64,000 nucleotides of DNA from Henriciella marina DSM 19595. Lineage in GTDB: Bacteria; Pseudomonadota; Alphaproteobacteria; Caulobacterales; Hyphomonadaceae. The stretch is from the NCBI RefSeq assembly GCF_000376805.1, contig NZ_AQXT01000002.1, positions 744,001 through 808,000 on the forward strand, written 5' to 3'. The notes beneath the pieces are model-generated. The model was not told where the DNA came from and did no database searches. It saw only the letters and a program-made list of their open reading frames with translations. The position numbers and the translations under genes are program-made. Below are positions 46,630 to 56,297 of the stretch, in pieces; within the stretch, counting starts at the first letter, position 1; each line of letters starts with the position of its first letter.

Positions 46630-47025
46630 ATGCCAGACGATATGAGCCTTTCGAACACTGATCAGACGCTCGACGCCGAAAACAGCGGCGCCGGCGACAC
46701 GAAGATTCCACAGGAAGAACTCGACCGCCTGACGGACGAGCTGATCATGGCGTTCAAGTCGGTGTTTGACCCGGAAATTCCGGTCGACATCTACGAACTC
46801 GGTCTGATCTACAAGGTCGACATCGATGATGATCGCAAGGTCGATATCGATATGACGCTGACCGCGCCTGGGTGCCCGGTTGCCGGAGATATGCCTGGTT
46901 GGGTGGAAAATGCCGCCCGCACCGTCGAAGGTGTTCAGGATGTTGAGGTCCGGCTGACCTTCGATCCGCCCTGGGATCCGTCGCGCATGTCTGATGAAGC
47001 GCGCCTTGCGTTGAACATGCTGTAG
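46630..47025 (+). CDS. sufT: SUF system maturation protein SufT (DUF59/MIP18 family)
   Basis: 131 residues. The MIP18 domain is visible: FDPEIPVDIYELGLIYKVDID, then TLTAPGCPVAGDMPGWVENAA with the conserved Cys, then VEVRLTFDPPWDPSRMSDEARLAL at the end. SufT-like proteins help mature Fe-S proteins. ATG 46630 is chosen, with GTG 46627 directly before it as an alternative. It lies between sufS and sufA. Confidence 0.9.
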   Translation: MPDDMSLSNTDQTLDAENSGAGDTKIPQEELDRLTDELIMAFKSVFDPEIPVDIYELGLIYKVDIDDDRKVDIDMTLTAPGCPVAGDMPGWVENAARTVEGVQDVEVRLTFDPPWDPSRMSDEARLALNML

Positions 47026-47060
47026 TTGAAACACGAACTGACAGGTCACATCTAATCCTC

Positions 47061-47420
47061 ATGGCCAGAAGACCACGCCCACAACTTGTTACCCTGACAG
47101 ACGCCGCTGCAGAGCGCGTTGAAGAGATCATGGCTGAAAAGGGCGCCGGCTATCTGCGTGTCGGCGTCAAGAATGGCGGCTGTGCAGGTATGGAATACGT
47201 GATGGACTACGTCGAAGCGCCCGCAGATCTCGATGAGATTGTCGAGGACAAGGGCGTAAAGATCGTTGTCGACGCGAAAGCTGTCCTCTTCCTGCTGGGC
47301 TGCACCGTCGATTATGAAACGACGATGCTTCACGAGAAGTTCGTTTTCGGTAACCCGAACCAGACAGATGCCTGTGGCTGCGGCGAGAGCGTGACGATCA
47401 CTCCGGCAGTGGCCGGATAG
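47061..47420 (+). CDS. sufA: A-type Fe-S carrier protein (SufA/ErpA/IscA family)
   Basis: 119 residues. The HesB-like fold carries the three cluster-binding cysteines: VKNGGCAGMEYVMDYV and the C-terminal TDACGCGESV. A-type carriers receive clusters from SufBCD and pass them on. It is the last suf gene and converges with an orphan secreted-protein gene 6 bp away. Confidence 0.92.
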   Translation: MARRPRPQLVTLTDAAAERVEEIMAEKGAGYLRVGVKNGGCAGMEYVMDYVEAPADLDEIVEDKGVKIVVDAKAVLFLLGCTVDYETTMLHEKFVFGNPNQTDACGCGESVTITPAVAG

Positions 47421-47426
47421 GCCAGA

Positions 47427-48014
47427 CTACTCTTTTTCAGCTTCTGCTGCCCGTACTCTTTCAGCCAGTTCGGAAGCTTTGTCGCAAACTTCGATGAATC
47501 GGTGAACGGATTGGTCCGCCGGCGGCAGGTCCAAGGTTACATCGAAATAGTTGTGAGCCTTCAGTCTTATCGGCAGATTCTGCAGAAAAGCGCCCATAGC
47601 GATGGAGGCTTGTGACGCTTTCTGATTGGCGATGACCTTGTCGTGCCTGCGGACGTTATAATAGGCGAGATCGAACGCGTAGTCCCCCACCCACATGTGG
47701 ATCGGGACAGACCGCAATCTGCTTTGGCGCCTGCTATAGAAAAGCTCCATCAAATCTACGTCGTCGAAGCTGTAGAGGACGTTGAGGCCGTATTTATCAC
47801 TGCAAGAGAACATAACCCCCGGCTTGTCTGTCGCTGTCGTATGGAGAGTGTACATCAGGTAATTGATGTCATCGTCTGCTGATCCGCGCCATGTGATCGT
47901 GCGGTCCCACGAACGGATTTCCCACGCATCTGGGGCAGGTCCAGCGTCCTCCGCATTTGCGAAACCACTACCGCACGCAATTGCGATGGCTGTCGCCAGC
48001 AAACAGAATCTCAT
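47427..48014 (-). CDS. Secreted protein of unknown function
   Basis: 195 residues from ATG 48014, which has GGAGGGAG about 8 nt upstream. A signal peptide ends near residue 21 (LLATAIAIACGSGFANA). The mature part holds WEIRSWDRTITWRG and two cysteines (FSCSDKYG and FIEVCDKASE) that could form a disulfide; the C-terminus is a charged helix (ELAERVRAAEAEKE). I do not recognise a family. The gene stands alone between two operons, and it and the gap behind it look AT-richer than the neighbours by eye. Confidence 0.7.
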   Translation of the reverse strand: MRFCLLATAIAIACGSGFANAEDAGPAPDAWEIRSWDRTITWRGSADDDINYLMYTLHTTATDKPGVMFSCSDKYGLNVLYSFDDVDLMELFYSRRQSRLRSVPIHMWVGDYAFDLAYYNVRRHDKVIANQKASQASIAMGAFLQNLPIRLKAHNYFDVTLDLPPADQSVHRFIEVCDKASELAERVRAAEAEKE

Positions 48015-48058
48015 GATGAATGCTCCCTCCGCCGCACATGCATAAAGGGCCAAGTTTT

Positions 48059-48193
48059 CAGTTGCGGTCAACTGCTTCAGCTACTGATTATTGTCCGGCA
48101 TTCATGGGATTATCCAAGCCGTGGAGAATATGCGCTCACCAACATATTGGATAAGAGACGCAAATGTTTTTTCGATCGGGACGCAAGAGACGC
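48059..48193. repeat. Short repeats in the 286-bp gap upstream of yajC
   Basis: The gap 48015-48300 contains no convincing gene. It holds a perfect inverted repeat CAGTTG-CGGT-CAACTG (48059-48074) and two direct copies of AAGAGACGC (48153-48161 and 48185-48193), 32 bp apart, about three helical turns. They may be operators for yajC-secDF or for the divergent orphan gene. No clear promoter was found. Confidence 0.3.
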
Positions 48194-48300
48194 GAGTTGA
48201 ACTCCGGGCCGTACTGTAATCGCGTATTGATTGGTCTTGTTTGCAATGTAAGCCCTCCACAGATATAGCGACGAGCCTGAAATTCCGCGGAGATAAGAGT

Positions 48301-48684
48301 ATGTATTCAAGACTAACGCTGGCAGGCCTGACGGCAGCAAGCCTCGCCCCCATGGCTTCTGCGCAGGAAGCAACTGGCGGCATGGGCGGCATCGTCGGAC
48401 AGTTGATCTTCTTCGTTCCGCTGATCCTCATTTTCTACTTTCTGCTTATCCGGCCGGCCAACCAGCGCCAGAAGAAGCACAAGCAGATGATCGAGGCCGT
48501 CGGGAAGGGCGATACCGTCATCACGTCGGGCGGTCTGATCGGCAAGGTCATCAGGGTGACCGAGCAGGAACTCAGCATCGAAGTCGCCGACGGCGTCCGC
48601 GTGCGAATCGTCCGCGCAATGATTGCCGATGTTCGCGGCAAGAATGAACCGGTGCCTGCCGCTAACGATACCAAATCGTCCTGA
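48301..48684 (+). CDS. yajC: Preprotein translocase accessory subunit YajC
   Basis: 127 residues. An N-terminal hydrophobic region (LTAASLAPMASAQEA) is followed by the membrane segment VGQLIFFVPLILIFYFLLIRPANQRQKK, the YajC hallmark, and a small cytoplasmic domain (VITSGGLIGKVIRV, VRIVRAMIADVRGK). YajC associates with SecDF at the translocon. ATG 48301 has GGAG about 8 nt upstream. It is followed by secD after 21 bp. CACTC at 48686-48690 can pair with GAGTG at 48697-48701, across the secD ribosome binding site. Confidence 0.95.
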   Translation: MYSRLTLAGLTAASLAPMASAQEATGGMGGIVGQLIFFVPLILIFYFLLIRPANQRQKKHKQMIEAVGKGDTVITSGGLIGKVIRVTEQELSIEVADGVRVRIVRAMIADVRGKNEPVPAANDTKSS

Positions 48685-48705
48685 TCACTCTGAGGGGAGT
48701 GGGCC

Positions 48706-50382
48706 ATGCTGAATTTTCCGGCCTGGAAAGTCATTCTGATCCTGATCGTGCTCATCTGGGGCACGCTCATGGCTATGCCGAATGCCTTCTCCAATGGGTT
48801 CCTCGGTGTAGAACCGCGCGAGCCTGAATCTGACGCCCCGCAGGATATCGCGGCCTATCAGCAGCAGGTCGAGGCGGCAGAACAGTCGTGGTGGCCGAGC
48901 TTTCTTCCGACCAGCAAGGTCAATCTGGGCCTCGACCTTCAGGGCGGCGTCTACCTCCTGACACAGATTGAACCGGAAGAAGTGGCCGCCAACCGGCTTG
49001 AAACACTTCAGACGGACATCGTTCAGGCGCTGAACCGCGACCCGCTGATTGAACGCAACGTGCCTGAGCAGCAGGGCGTCACCCTGCCGATCCAGCTTCG
49101 CAATGCTGAAGATATGGAAGACGCCCTTCGCCGGCTCCGCCGCATCAATCCGACAATCGGGGCGACAGGCAACCAGCGTGTTCTGTCGATTGACCAGACC
49201 GGCCAGGACACGATCATGGTTCGCGTCAGCGACGACGCCCAGCAAGCACTAGCTGCGGATGCCCAAAGCACGATGATCACCATCATCCGTCGCAGGCTCG
49301 ACCCCGATGGCGTCAGCGAGGTGGCAATCACGCCACAGGGCGATACACGAATCGTCATCGAGGCTCCGGGTGAGGCCGATCCGCGCCGGATCAAGAACAT
49401 CCTCGGCCAGGCCGGTCGGCTCACCTTCAATATGGCGAATACCGACCCATCGTCGGTCAATGCGGCTCAAGCCACGCGCCCTGCGCCGGGGTTCGAGCTG
49501 CTTGAAGACGAGTTCGGTCGCCCGATTCTTGTCAATCGGACACCGGTTGTGACGGGCAGCGACATCGCCACCGCCAGCCAGGGCCGCAACCCCGATGACA
49601 ATTCGCCCGCGGTCGATTTCCGGCTGAATGGCACAGGCGCTGAGCGCTTTGGCCAGACAACAGCCAATAATCGCGGGCAGATCTTCGCGATCGTGCTGGA
49701 CGGGACCGTCATGTCTGCCCCGCGCATCAATGAGCCGATCTGGGGCGGCAATGTTCAGATCACAGGCGACTTCACGCTCGAAGAGGCTCAGGACCTAGCC
49801 GACATTATCGAAGCTGGTGAGTTGCCGGCAAAACTGAACTTCATCGAGGAACGGACTGTGGGTCCGGGCCTTGGCGCCGATTCGATTGAAGCCGGGACGA
49901 ATGCCAGCATGATAGGCATGGTGCTCGTCGGCGTCTTCATGATCCTTGCTTACGGTCTCATTGGCGGGTTTGCTGTCGGGTCGCTGATTGCCAACATCGT
50001 TCTCATCCTCGGCGCTCTGTCAGGGCTTGGCGCAACGCTGACGCTTCCGGGCATTGCGGGCATCGTCCTGACCATCGGTATGGCGGTCGATGCGAACGTG
50101 ATCGTGTTTGAGCGGATCAGGGAAGAGCAGCGGAATGGCAGATCGCCGACCACGGCGGTGATTGCCGGCTACGAACGCGCCCTCTCCACCATTCTCGATG
50201 CCAACATCACCACTTTCATTGCAGCTTCCATCCTTTATCTGCTCGGGTCCGGGCCGGTTAAGGGGTTTGCAGTAACGCTCGCCATCGGGATCGTGACGTC
50301 GGTGTTCACAGCTTTCGTTGTCACGCGCTGGTTCACGGCCATGTGGCTTCGCGCTGCACGTCCCCGCAAGCTGTCGATCTAG
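48706..50382 (+). CDS. secD: Protein translocase subunit SecD
   Basis: 558 residues. An N-terminal membrane segment precedes the periplasmic P1 region, with LGLDLQGGVYLL as the family signature, and a C-terminal RND-type five-helix membrane half (about 395-540: AYGLIGGFAVGSLIANIVLI, GMAVDANVIVFERIREE). SecD with SecF uses the proton-motive force to pull secreted proteins into the periplasm. It lies between yajC and secF, the typical order. Confidence 0.96.
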   Translation: MLNFPAWKVILILIVLIWGTLMAMPNAFSNGFLGVEPREPESDAPQDIAAYQQQVEAAEQSWWPSFLPTSKVNLGLDLQGGVYLLTQIEPEEVAANRLETLQTDIVQALNRDPLIERNVPEQQGVTLPIQLRNAEDMEDALRRLRRINPTIGATGNQRVLSIDQTGQDTIMVRVSDDAQQALAADAQSTMITIIRRRLDPDGVSEVAITPQGDTRIVIEAPGEADPRRIKNILGQAGRLTFNMANTDPSSVNAAQATRPAPGFELLEDEFGRPILVNRTPVVTGSDIATASQGRNPDDNSPAVDFRLNGTGAERFGQTTANNRGQIFAIVLDGTVMSAPRINEPIWGGNVQITGDFTLEEAQDLADIIEAGELPAKLNFIEERTVGPGLGADSIEAGTNASMIGMVLVGVFMILAYGLIGGFAVGSLIANIVLILGALSGLGATLTLPGIAGIVLTIGMAVDANVIVFERIREEQRNGRSPTTAVIAGYERALSTILDANITTFIAASILYLLGSGPVKGFAVTLAIGIVTSVFTAFVVTRWFTAMWLRAARPRKLSI

Positions 50383-50392
50383 AGGAAACGTT

Positions 50393-51364
50393 ATGCTGCT
50401 TCAGTATTGGCCCAAGAGCACGAACGTTCGTTTCATGTCGTATCGCCTGCCGGCTCTGCTGTTCTCGGCAGTGCTGATTGCGGCGTCTTTTGCGCTCATC
50501 TTCACCAAGGGCATGAATTTCGGCATCGACTTCGCGGGCGGCTCCGTCATCGAGATCGAACAGCCAGAAGGCGTGCAGGAAGAAGATGTGCGCGAAGTCA
50601 TGGCTGGCCTCGACCTCGGTGAGGTTGGCGTTAACGCGGCTCGCGGTACTGGCGTCGAAGGTATCGAAGTAATCGTGATCCGGTTTGCAACCCAGCAGGC
50701 CGAAGAGGGAATGGACCAGGACACAGCCCAGCAACAGGCGAATGACCGCGTCCGCGCTGCCCTCAACGAAGCCTTTACAGACGTCAATGTCCGAAGCAGC
50801 GCCGCGGTCGGCCCCAAAGTTTCCGGTGAATTGCTGAGAAGTGGTCTTCTGGCGCTTGGTGTCGCCCTGGCTCTGATGATGGCCTACATCTCGGTTCGCT
50901 TCCAATGGAAGTATGCACTCGGCGCCGTGGCCGCGCTCTTCCATGATGTAATCATAACGATGGGTATGTTCTCGCTGACCCAGTTTGAGTTCAACCTGTC
51001 GACCATCGCCGCGCTTCTGACCATCGTCGGTTATTCGATGAACGACACCGTGATCGTCTTTGACCGCGTGCGAGAGGAAGCGCGCAAATACAAGAAGATG
51101 GAGTCCGACAAGGTCATCGATCTTGCTGTGAACCAGACACTGTCGCGAACCTTGCTGACTTCCGGCACCACGCTGCTTGCTCTCTTCAGCATCTACCTGT
51201 TCGGCGGAACTGTGCTGAGCGGCATGAGCTTTGCGCTCATCTTCGGCGTGATTATCGGCACTTACTCATCAGTGTTCGTTGCCTCGTCGGTGCTGCTCTT
51301 GCTGGGGCTCGATCAGGGCGAGAAACAGCGCCGCGAAGTCGAAGGCTTTCAGGGCGTCTCTTAA
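50393..51364 (+). CDS. secF: Protein translocase subunit SecF
   Basis: 323 residues from ATG 50393, with AGAGGA upstream. First membrane helix (LPALLFSAVLIAASFALIF), the FGIDFAGGSVIEIEQP family signature, then five membrane helices with SMNDTVIVFDRVREEARK and QTLSRTLLTSGTTLLALFSIYLFGG. Partner of SecD. In-frame sequence upstream of the ATG overlaps the end of secD and is not homologous. It converges with nadK, 7 bp apart. Confidence 0.95.
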   Translation: MLLQYWPKSTNVRFMSYRLPALLFSAVLIAASFALIFTKGMNFGIDFAGGSVIEIEQPEGVQEEDVREVMAGLDLGEVGVNAARGTGVEGIEVIVIRFATQQAEEGMDQDTAQQQANDRVRAALNEAFTDVNVRSSAAVGPKVSGELLRSGLLALGVALALMMAYISVRFQWKYALGAVAALFHDVIITMGMFSLTQFEFNLSTIAALLTIVGYSMNDTVIVFDRVREEARKYKKMESDKVIDLAVNQTLSRTLLTSGTTLLALFSIYLFGGTVLSGMSFALIFGVIIGTYSSVFVASSVLLLLGLDQGEKQRREVEGFQGVS

Positions 51365-51371
51365 TTCCAGC

Positions 51372-52136
51372 TCAGAATGAGAACTGCTCGCGAAGGATGC
51401 GCTCATCGAGCGCGTGGCCTGGGTCGAACAGCATTGTCAGCGGTTTGCTACGGTCTTCGGTCACCGTGACCTTGGCGATGTCGCGGACTTCCTGATTGTC
51501 GGCCGATGCAGACACCGGGCGCCGGTTCGGTTCAACGATTTCGAATTCTACCTTCGCATCATGACGCAGCAGCGCGCCGCGCCAGCGTCTGGGCCTGAAA
51601 GCACTTACAGGCGTCAGTGCAAGAAGATTGGCACCGATCGGCAGGATCGGGCCATGCGCTGAAAGGTTATACGCAGTAGAGCCTGCAGGCGTTGCCACCA
51701 TGATGCCGTCGCAGGTCAGCTCACTCATCCGCTCGTTTCCGTCGACACGAATCCGCAGCTTCGCGCTCTGCGCCGTCTCTCGCAGCAATGAGACCTCGTT
51801 GATCGCCAGACGCTCGAAATGCTCGCCATGCACATCCGTGGCCGTCATCCGGAGCGGAATCAGCGAGGCCTTCGAGGCCTTGTTGATTCGCTCATAGAGA
51901 TTTTCTTCGACGAAATCGTTCATCAGAAAGCCGACCGTGCCGCGGTTCATGCCATAGACCGGCTTTCGATCGTCGAACCGGCGGCGCATTGCGTTCAGCA
52001 TTGAGCCATCGCCGCCGAGCGCCACGATAACTTCGGCGTCGTCTTCATCACACTGGCCATACTGCTTGGTCAGGCGTTGCAAGGCTTCCTGGGCTTCGGG
52101 CCGCCGGGAGGCTGTGAAAGCGATCTTTATCTTCAT
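51372..52136 (-). CDS. nadK: NAD kinase
   Basis: 254 residues. It phosphorylates NAD+ to NADP+. The [11 protein letters not shown] loop, the [12 protein letters not shown] segment and the [23 protein letters not shown] motif are intact. Length is typical of alphaproteobacterial forms, shorter than E. coli NadK (292). It converges with secF and is divergent from the aldolase gene. Confidence 0.94.
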   Translation of the reverse strand: MKIKIAFTASRRPEAQEALQRLTKQYGQCDEDDAEVIVALGGDGSMLNAMRRRFDDRKPVYGMNRGTVGFLMNDFVEENLYERINKASKASLIPLRMTATDVHGEHFERLAINEVSLLRETAQSAKLRIRVDGNERMSELTCDGIMVATPAGSTAYNLSAHGPILPIGANLLALTPVSAFRPRRWRGALLRHDAKVEFEIVEPNRRPVSASADNQEVRDIAKVTVTEDRSKPLTMLFDPGHALDERILREQFSF

Positions 52137-52239
52137 AGGCCCATCTCGCTGGCTGCGCCGCTCAGGTCAAGCGTGGGCAGGGGGATGGTGCAAATCGCCA
52201 TAATTCCTGTATGATGCCGTCAAAGATCAGGAGGAAGAC

Positions 52240-53016
52240 ATGCCGGACGATATGAAATCAGTTGATGTGAAGAATGCCGTATCCGCAGAGGAGTGGCAGG
52301 CACGGGTCGATTGCGCGATGCTTTACCGCCTCGTGGCTCTGCATGGCTGGGACGACATGATCTTCACGCATATCTCACATCGTGTGCCGGGTCCGGAACA
52401 TCACTTCCTCATCAACCCTTACGGGCAGTTCTTTGACGAGATCACCGCATCCTCCCTCGTCAAGGTCGATCTGGAAGGTAATATCGTGATGGACACGCCA
52501 TACTTCATCAATCCGGCAGGTTTCACGATCCATTCGGCCATCCACGCGAATCGCGAGGACGCAAATGTCGTCATGCACCTTCATACCGATCAGGGCGTTG
52601 CTGTTTCCGCTCAAAAGGAAGGGCTAATGCCGATCTCGCAGACAGCGATGATTGTGCGCGATGATCTTGCCTATCACGACTATGAGGGCGTCGCGCTCGA
52701 CCTTGATGAGCGCGAAAGACTGGTGCGCGACCTCGGCCCTGAAAAGTCGACCATGATGCTTCGTAATCACGGCACGCTGACATGCGGCAAGACCGCATCG
52801 ATTGCGTTCACGAAGATGTTCTTCCTTGAGCGCGCCTGTAGCATGCAGGTTCAGGCCCTTTCTGCCGGGCGTGACGGCGTTCTGGAATGCGACCGCGACA
52901 TTCAGGAAAAGGTTGCTGGGCAAGGGTCTCGCGGCATGGAAACCCTGACCGAAAAGCTCGTCTGGCCTGGGCTCAAACGCAAACTCGATCGCCAGTCGCC
53001 TGGATATGACGCTTAA
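52240..53016 (+). CDS. Class II aldolase/adducin family protein
   Basis: 258 residues. The fold is shown by WDDMIFTHISHRVPGPEHHFLINPYGQFFDEITASSLVKVD-type sequence, the zinc-binding HLHTDQG pair and LRNHGTLTCG. Family members include sugar-phosphate aldolases and non-enzymatic relatives; the substrate cannot be told from sequence. Strong CAGGAGGAAGAC precedes the ATG. It stands alone, 113 bp before hemA. Confidence 0.85.
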   Translation: MPDDMKSVDVKNAVSAEEWQARVDCAMLYRLVALHGWDDMIFTHISHRVPGPEHHFLINPYGQFFDEITASSLVKVDLEGNIVMDTPYFINPAGFTIHSAIHANREDANVVMHLHTDQGVAVSAQKEGLMPISQTAMIVRDDLAYHDYEGVALDLDERERLVRDLGPEKSTMMLRNHGTLTCGKTASIAFTKMFFLERACSMQVQALSAGRDGVLECDRDIQEKVAGQGSRGMETLTEKLVWPGLKRKLDRQSPGYDA

Positions 53017-53129
53017 CCCTGTGTCTGCGACAAAAACGGTATAGCGGAAAACACCTATAGAATGCGCTGTGTGAGTTTGCCATATAGCTCCGTAACAACA
53101 GCAATCCTGCGTTCAGGAAGGCAAATGAT

Positions 53130-54347
53130 ATGAAACATATCAAAGCATTCGAAGATGCGCTGACGAATATTCGTGACGAAGGCCGCTACCGCGTCTTTGT
53201 CGATCTTCAGCGTCATCGTGGCCAGTTCCCCAAGGCAACCGCCCGGTTTGAATCCGGCGAGCGGGAGATCACCGTATGGTGCTCGAACGATTATCTCGGC
53301 ATGGGCCAGGATGAAGACGTTCTGGCCTCCATGCACGAAGCGATCGACAGCTTTGGCGCAGGCTCCGGCGGAACACGCAATATTTCCGGCACGACCCGCT
53401 ATCACGTCGAGCTTGAGAAAGAGCTTGCCGATCTTCACGGCAAGTCGGGCGCTTTGCTCTTCACATCGGGATATGTCGCCAATGAAGCGACGCTCTCGAC
53501 GCTGGGCAAGATCCTGCCGGGGCTGATTATCTATTCCGATGAGCTCAATCACGCATCGATGATCGAGGGGATCCGCCGGTCCGGCGCCGACCGCCGCATC
53601 TTCCGCCATAATGATATCGAACATCTGCGCGCACTGATCGAGAATGACGATCCCTCGCGTCCAAAACTGATCGCTTTCGAAAGCGTCTATTCAATGGACG
53701 GCGATGTCGGCCCGATCGAAGAGTTCTGCGACCTCGCAGATGAGTTTGATGCGCTCACCTATCTCGACGAAGTCCACGCCGTTGGCATGTATGGCGATGA
53801 CGGGGCAGGGGTCGCCCAGCGCGACGGTGTCATGAACCGCGTCGATATTATCGAAGGCACCCTCGGCAAGGCGTATGGTGTCATGGGCGGTTATATCGCC
53901 GGTCACGACACGATGATTGACGCCATCCGTTCGATGGCCTCGGGTTTCATCTTCACCACCTCCACCTGTCCCGTAATGGCCGCTGGCGCGCTTGCCAGCG
54001 TGCGCAAGCTGCGGTCCGATGATGGCCGCCGACTTCGCGCCGATCATCAGGCCAAGGCCGCCCTGCTCAAGGAGAAGTTCCGTCAGGCAGGACTGCCCGT
54101 CATGGACAGCGTAACCCATATCGTGCCTCTGCTGGTTGGCGATCCAGAAAAGTGCAAGGCGCTGTCCGACACGCTGCTCTTTGATTTCGGCATCTACGTT
54201 CAGCCGATCAACTATCCGACCGTTCCACGTGGCACCGAACGGCTCCGCTTCACGCCTGGCCCTGTCCATGATGAAGTCATGATGGATGAGCTTGTCGCCG
54301 CTATTCTGGCGGTCTGGAAACAGCTCGGTCTCGAAGAAGCCGCATAG
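53130..54347 (+). CDS. hemA: 5-aminolevulinate synthase
   Basis: 405 residues. It condenses glycine and succinyl-CoA (the alphaproteobacterial C4 route to heme). Signatures are [100 protein letters not shown] and the PLP lysine in [22 protein letters not shown] precedes the ATG. It ends with a strong terminator. I see no FnrL- or Irr-type site upstream. Confidence 0.97.
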   Translation: MKHIKAFEDALTNIRDEGRYRVFVDLQRHRGQFPKATARFESGEREITVWCSNDYLGMGQDEDVLASMHEAIDSFGAGSGGTRNISGTTRYHVELEKELADLHGKSGALLFTSGYVANEATLSTLGKILPGLIIYSDELNHASMIEGIRRSGADRRIFRHNDIEHLRALIENDDPSRPKLIAFESVYSMDGDVGPIEEFCDLADEFDALTYLDEVHAVGMYGDDGAGVAQRDGVMNRVDIIEGTLGKAYGVMGGYIAGHDTMIDAIRSMASGFIFTTSTCPVMAAGALASVRKLRSDDGRRLRADHQAKAALLKEKFRQAGLPVMDSVTHIVPLLVGDPEKCKALSDTLLFDFGIYVQPINYPTVPRGTERLRFTPGPVHDEVMMDELVAAILAVWKQLGLEEAA

Positions 54348-54358
54348 CGCAAACAGAC

Positions 54359-54394
54359 AAGACCTGGAGTGTCCGCGCTTCAGGTCTTTTTTTT
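54359..54394 (+). terminator. Rho-independent terminator after hemA
   Basis: AAGACCTGGAG (54359-54369) pairs with CTTCAGGTCTT (54378-54388), an 11-bp stem with one mismatch and an 8-nt loop, running into eight or more T residues to 54394. It begins 12 bp after the hemA stop. One of two clear intrinsic terminators in the window. Confidence 0.9.
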
Positions 54395-54514
54395 GTCTTC
54401 GGCCCCGCCCACTTGAAGCGCGAAAACGAGCGGCAGGGTGTGCGGTCCTGCGCCTTGCTAGAGGGCGCAATGCCTCGTAAATGAGAACCAAGCACCACAA
54501 AGAGGATAGCCCCT

Positions 54515-55819
54515 ATGCCTGACACGTCTCCCGCGGCGACATTCGACCTGAACCGCTTCTTTTCGGCAGGGGTCAAGGACACCGATGCGGAACTCGCAGA
54601 CGCGTTGGCCAAGGAACTTGATCGCCAGCGGCACGAGATCGAGCTGATCGCATCAGAGAACATCGTCTCCAAAGCCGTGCTCGATGCGCAGGGGTCCGTC
54701 CTCACGAACAAATATGCCGAAGGGTATCCGGGACGTCGCTATTATGGCGGCTGTGAATTCGTCGATCTAGCTGAAAACCTCGCAATGGATCGGGCGAAGA
54801 AGCTCTTCAATTGCGACTTTGCGAACGTCCAGCCAAACTCCGGCAGCCAGGCCAATCAGGCCGTTTTTCAGGCCCTCATCAAACCGGGCGACACCATTCT
54901 CGGCATGAGCCTCGATGCCGGCGGCCACCTCACTCATGGGGCAAAACCCAACCAGTCTGGCAAATGGTTCAATGCCATCCAGTACGGCGTGCGCAAAGAA
55001 GACGACCTCATCGACTTTGATCAGGTGCGCTCGCTCGCCAAGGAACATCAGCCCAAGCTCATCATCGCGGGCGGCTCGGCCTATCCCCGCCAGATCGACT
55101 TTGCCAGGTTCCGCGAAATCGCCGACGAAGTTGGCGCCTGGTTCCTTGTCGACATGGCGCACTTTGCGGGTCTCGTGGCCGGCGGCGCGCATCCAAACCC
55201 GCTGGATCATTGCCACGTCGCGACCACGACAACCCACAAGACACTTCGCGGTCCGCGCGGCGGCATGGTTCTGACCAATGACGAGACGATTGCGAAGAAA
55301 GTGAACTCGGCCGTCTTCCCGGGCATTCAGGGTGGTCCGCTCATGCATGTTATCGCCGCGAAGGCGGTCGCCTTCGGCGAGGCCCTTACCGACGATTTCC
55401 ACGTCTACGCTGACAATGTGGTAAAGAACGCACGCGCAATGGCCTCTGCGGCCAAGGAGTCCGGGCTGGATCTGGTCTCAGGTGGCACTGACACGCATGT
55501 CGCGCTGATCGACCTTCGCCCCAAGAAAGTGACCGGCAAGGACGCCGAGGCCGCGCTCGGCCGCGCTTATATTACCTGCAACAAGAACGGCGTCCCGTTC
55601 GACCCTGAGAAGCCTGCCATCACCAGCGGTATTCGTGTCGGCTCACCTGCTGGGACAACACGTGGTTTCGGGGAAGGAGAATTCCGCCAGATCGGCGCAT
55701 GGATCGGTGAGATCGTGGATGCCGTAGCCGCCGGAGACCCATCTGCAACCGAGGCGCGCGTCGCCGAAGAGGTGAAGGCGCTCACCGCCCGTTTCCCGAT
55801 CTACCACACGCTGGGATAG
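54515..55819 (+). CDS. glyA: Serine hydroxymethyltransferase
   Basis: 434 residues. PLP enzyme converting serine and tetrahydrofolate to glycine and methylene-THF. Motifs are [74 protein letters not shown] and the PLP lysine in [21 protein letters not shown] precedes ATG 54515. Glycine made here could feed the neighbouring hemA. It precedes nrdR by 7 bp. Confidence 0.96.
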   Translation: MPDTSPAATFDLNRFFSAGVKDTDAELADALAKELDRQRHEIELIASENIVSKAVLDAQGSVLTNKYAEGYPGRRYYGGCEFVDLAENLAMDRAKKLFNCDFANVQPNSGSQANQAVFQALIKPGDTILGMSLDAGGHLTHGAKPNQSGKWFNAIQYGVRKEDDLIDFDQVRSLAKEHQPKLIIAGGSAYPRQIDFARFREIADEVGAWFLVDMAHFAGLVAGGAHPNPLDHCHVATTTTHKTLRGPRGGMVLTNDETIAKKVNSAVFPGIQGGPLMHVIAAKAVAFGEALTDDFHVYADNVVKNARAMASAAKESGLDLVSGGTDTHVALIDLRPKKVTGKDAEAALGRAYITCNKNGVPFDPEKPAITSGIRVGSPAGTTRGFGEGEFRQIGAWIGEIVDAVAAGDPSATEARVAEEVKALTARFPIYHTLG

Positions 55820-55826
55820 ACCGCCC

Positions 55827-56297
55827 GTGAAGTGCCCCTTCTGTACCGCTGAAAATACTGCCGTGAAGGACTCGCGTCCCGCCGAGGATAATACGGCTGT
55901 GCGTCGGCGCCGCTCCTGCGAGGTTTGCGGTGGCCGGTTCACGACATTTGAGCGCGTACAGCTACGAGAGATCATCGTCGCCAAGCGGGACGGCAAGAAA
56001 GCCCTCTTCGACCGCGAGAAAGTCGCGAAATCCGTCACCATAGCGCTTCGCAAACGCGCCGTCGGCGATGAGAGCGTCGAGCAGCTGGTGTCCGGCATCG
56101 TCCGCAAGCTTGAAAGCAGTGGCGAGACCGAAGTGACGTCGGCTGACATCGGTGAGCTCGTCATGGATGCGTTGAAGAACGTCGATCCGGTCGGCTATGT
56201 CCGCTACGCCAGCGTCTACAAGGATTTTCGCGATCCGACCGACTTTGCGAAGTTCATCGATTCCTCAGCGCTAGACGACCCCGGCAACGAAGAGTGA
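55827..56297 (+). CDS. nrdR: Transcriptional repressor NrdR
   Basis: 156 residues. The zinc ribbon cysteines are in [16 protein letters not shown] and [14 protein letters not shown], followed by an ATP-cone domain ([20 protein letters not shown]). NrdR represses ribonucleotide reductase genes in response to nucleotides. It starts at GTG 55827; the conserved MKCPF beginning leaves no alternative. Its TGA overlaps the GTG of ribD (GTGA). Confidence 0.95.
   Translation: MKCPFCTAENTAVKDSRPAEDNTAVRRRRSCEVCGGRFTTFERVQLREIIVAKRDGKKALFDREKVAKSVTIALRKRAVGDESVEQLVSGIVRKLESSGETEVTSADIGELVMDALKNVDPVGYVRYASVYKDFRDPTDFAKFIDSSALDDPGNEE

Noticed and set aside
47402-47417. TCCGGC-AGTG-GCCGGA hairpin at the end of sufA as a terminator
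   Set aside because: It lies inside the coding end, and the nearest T-run (five T) is about 15 nt away, so intrinsic termination is not convincing.
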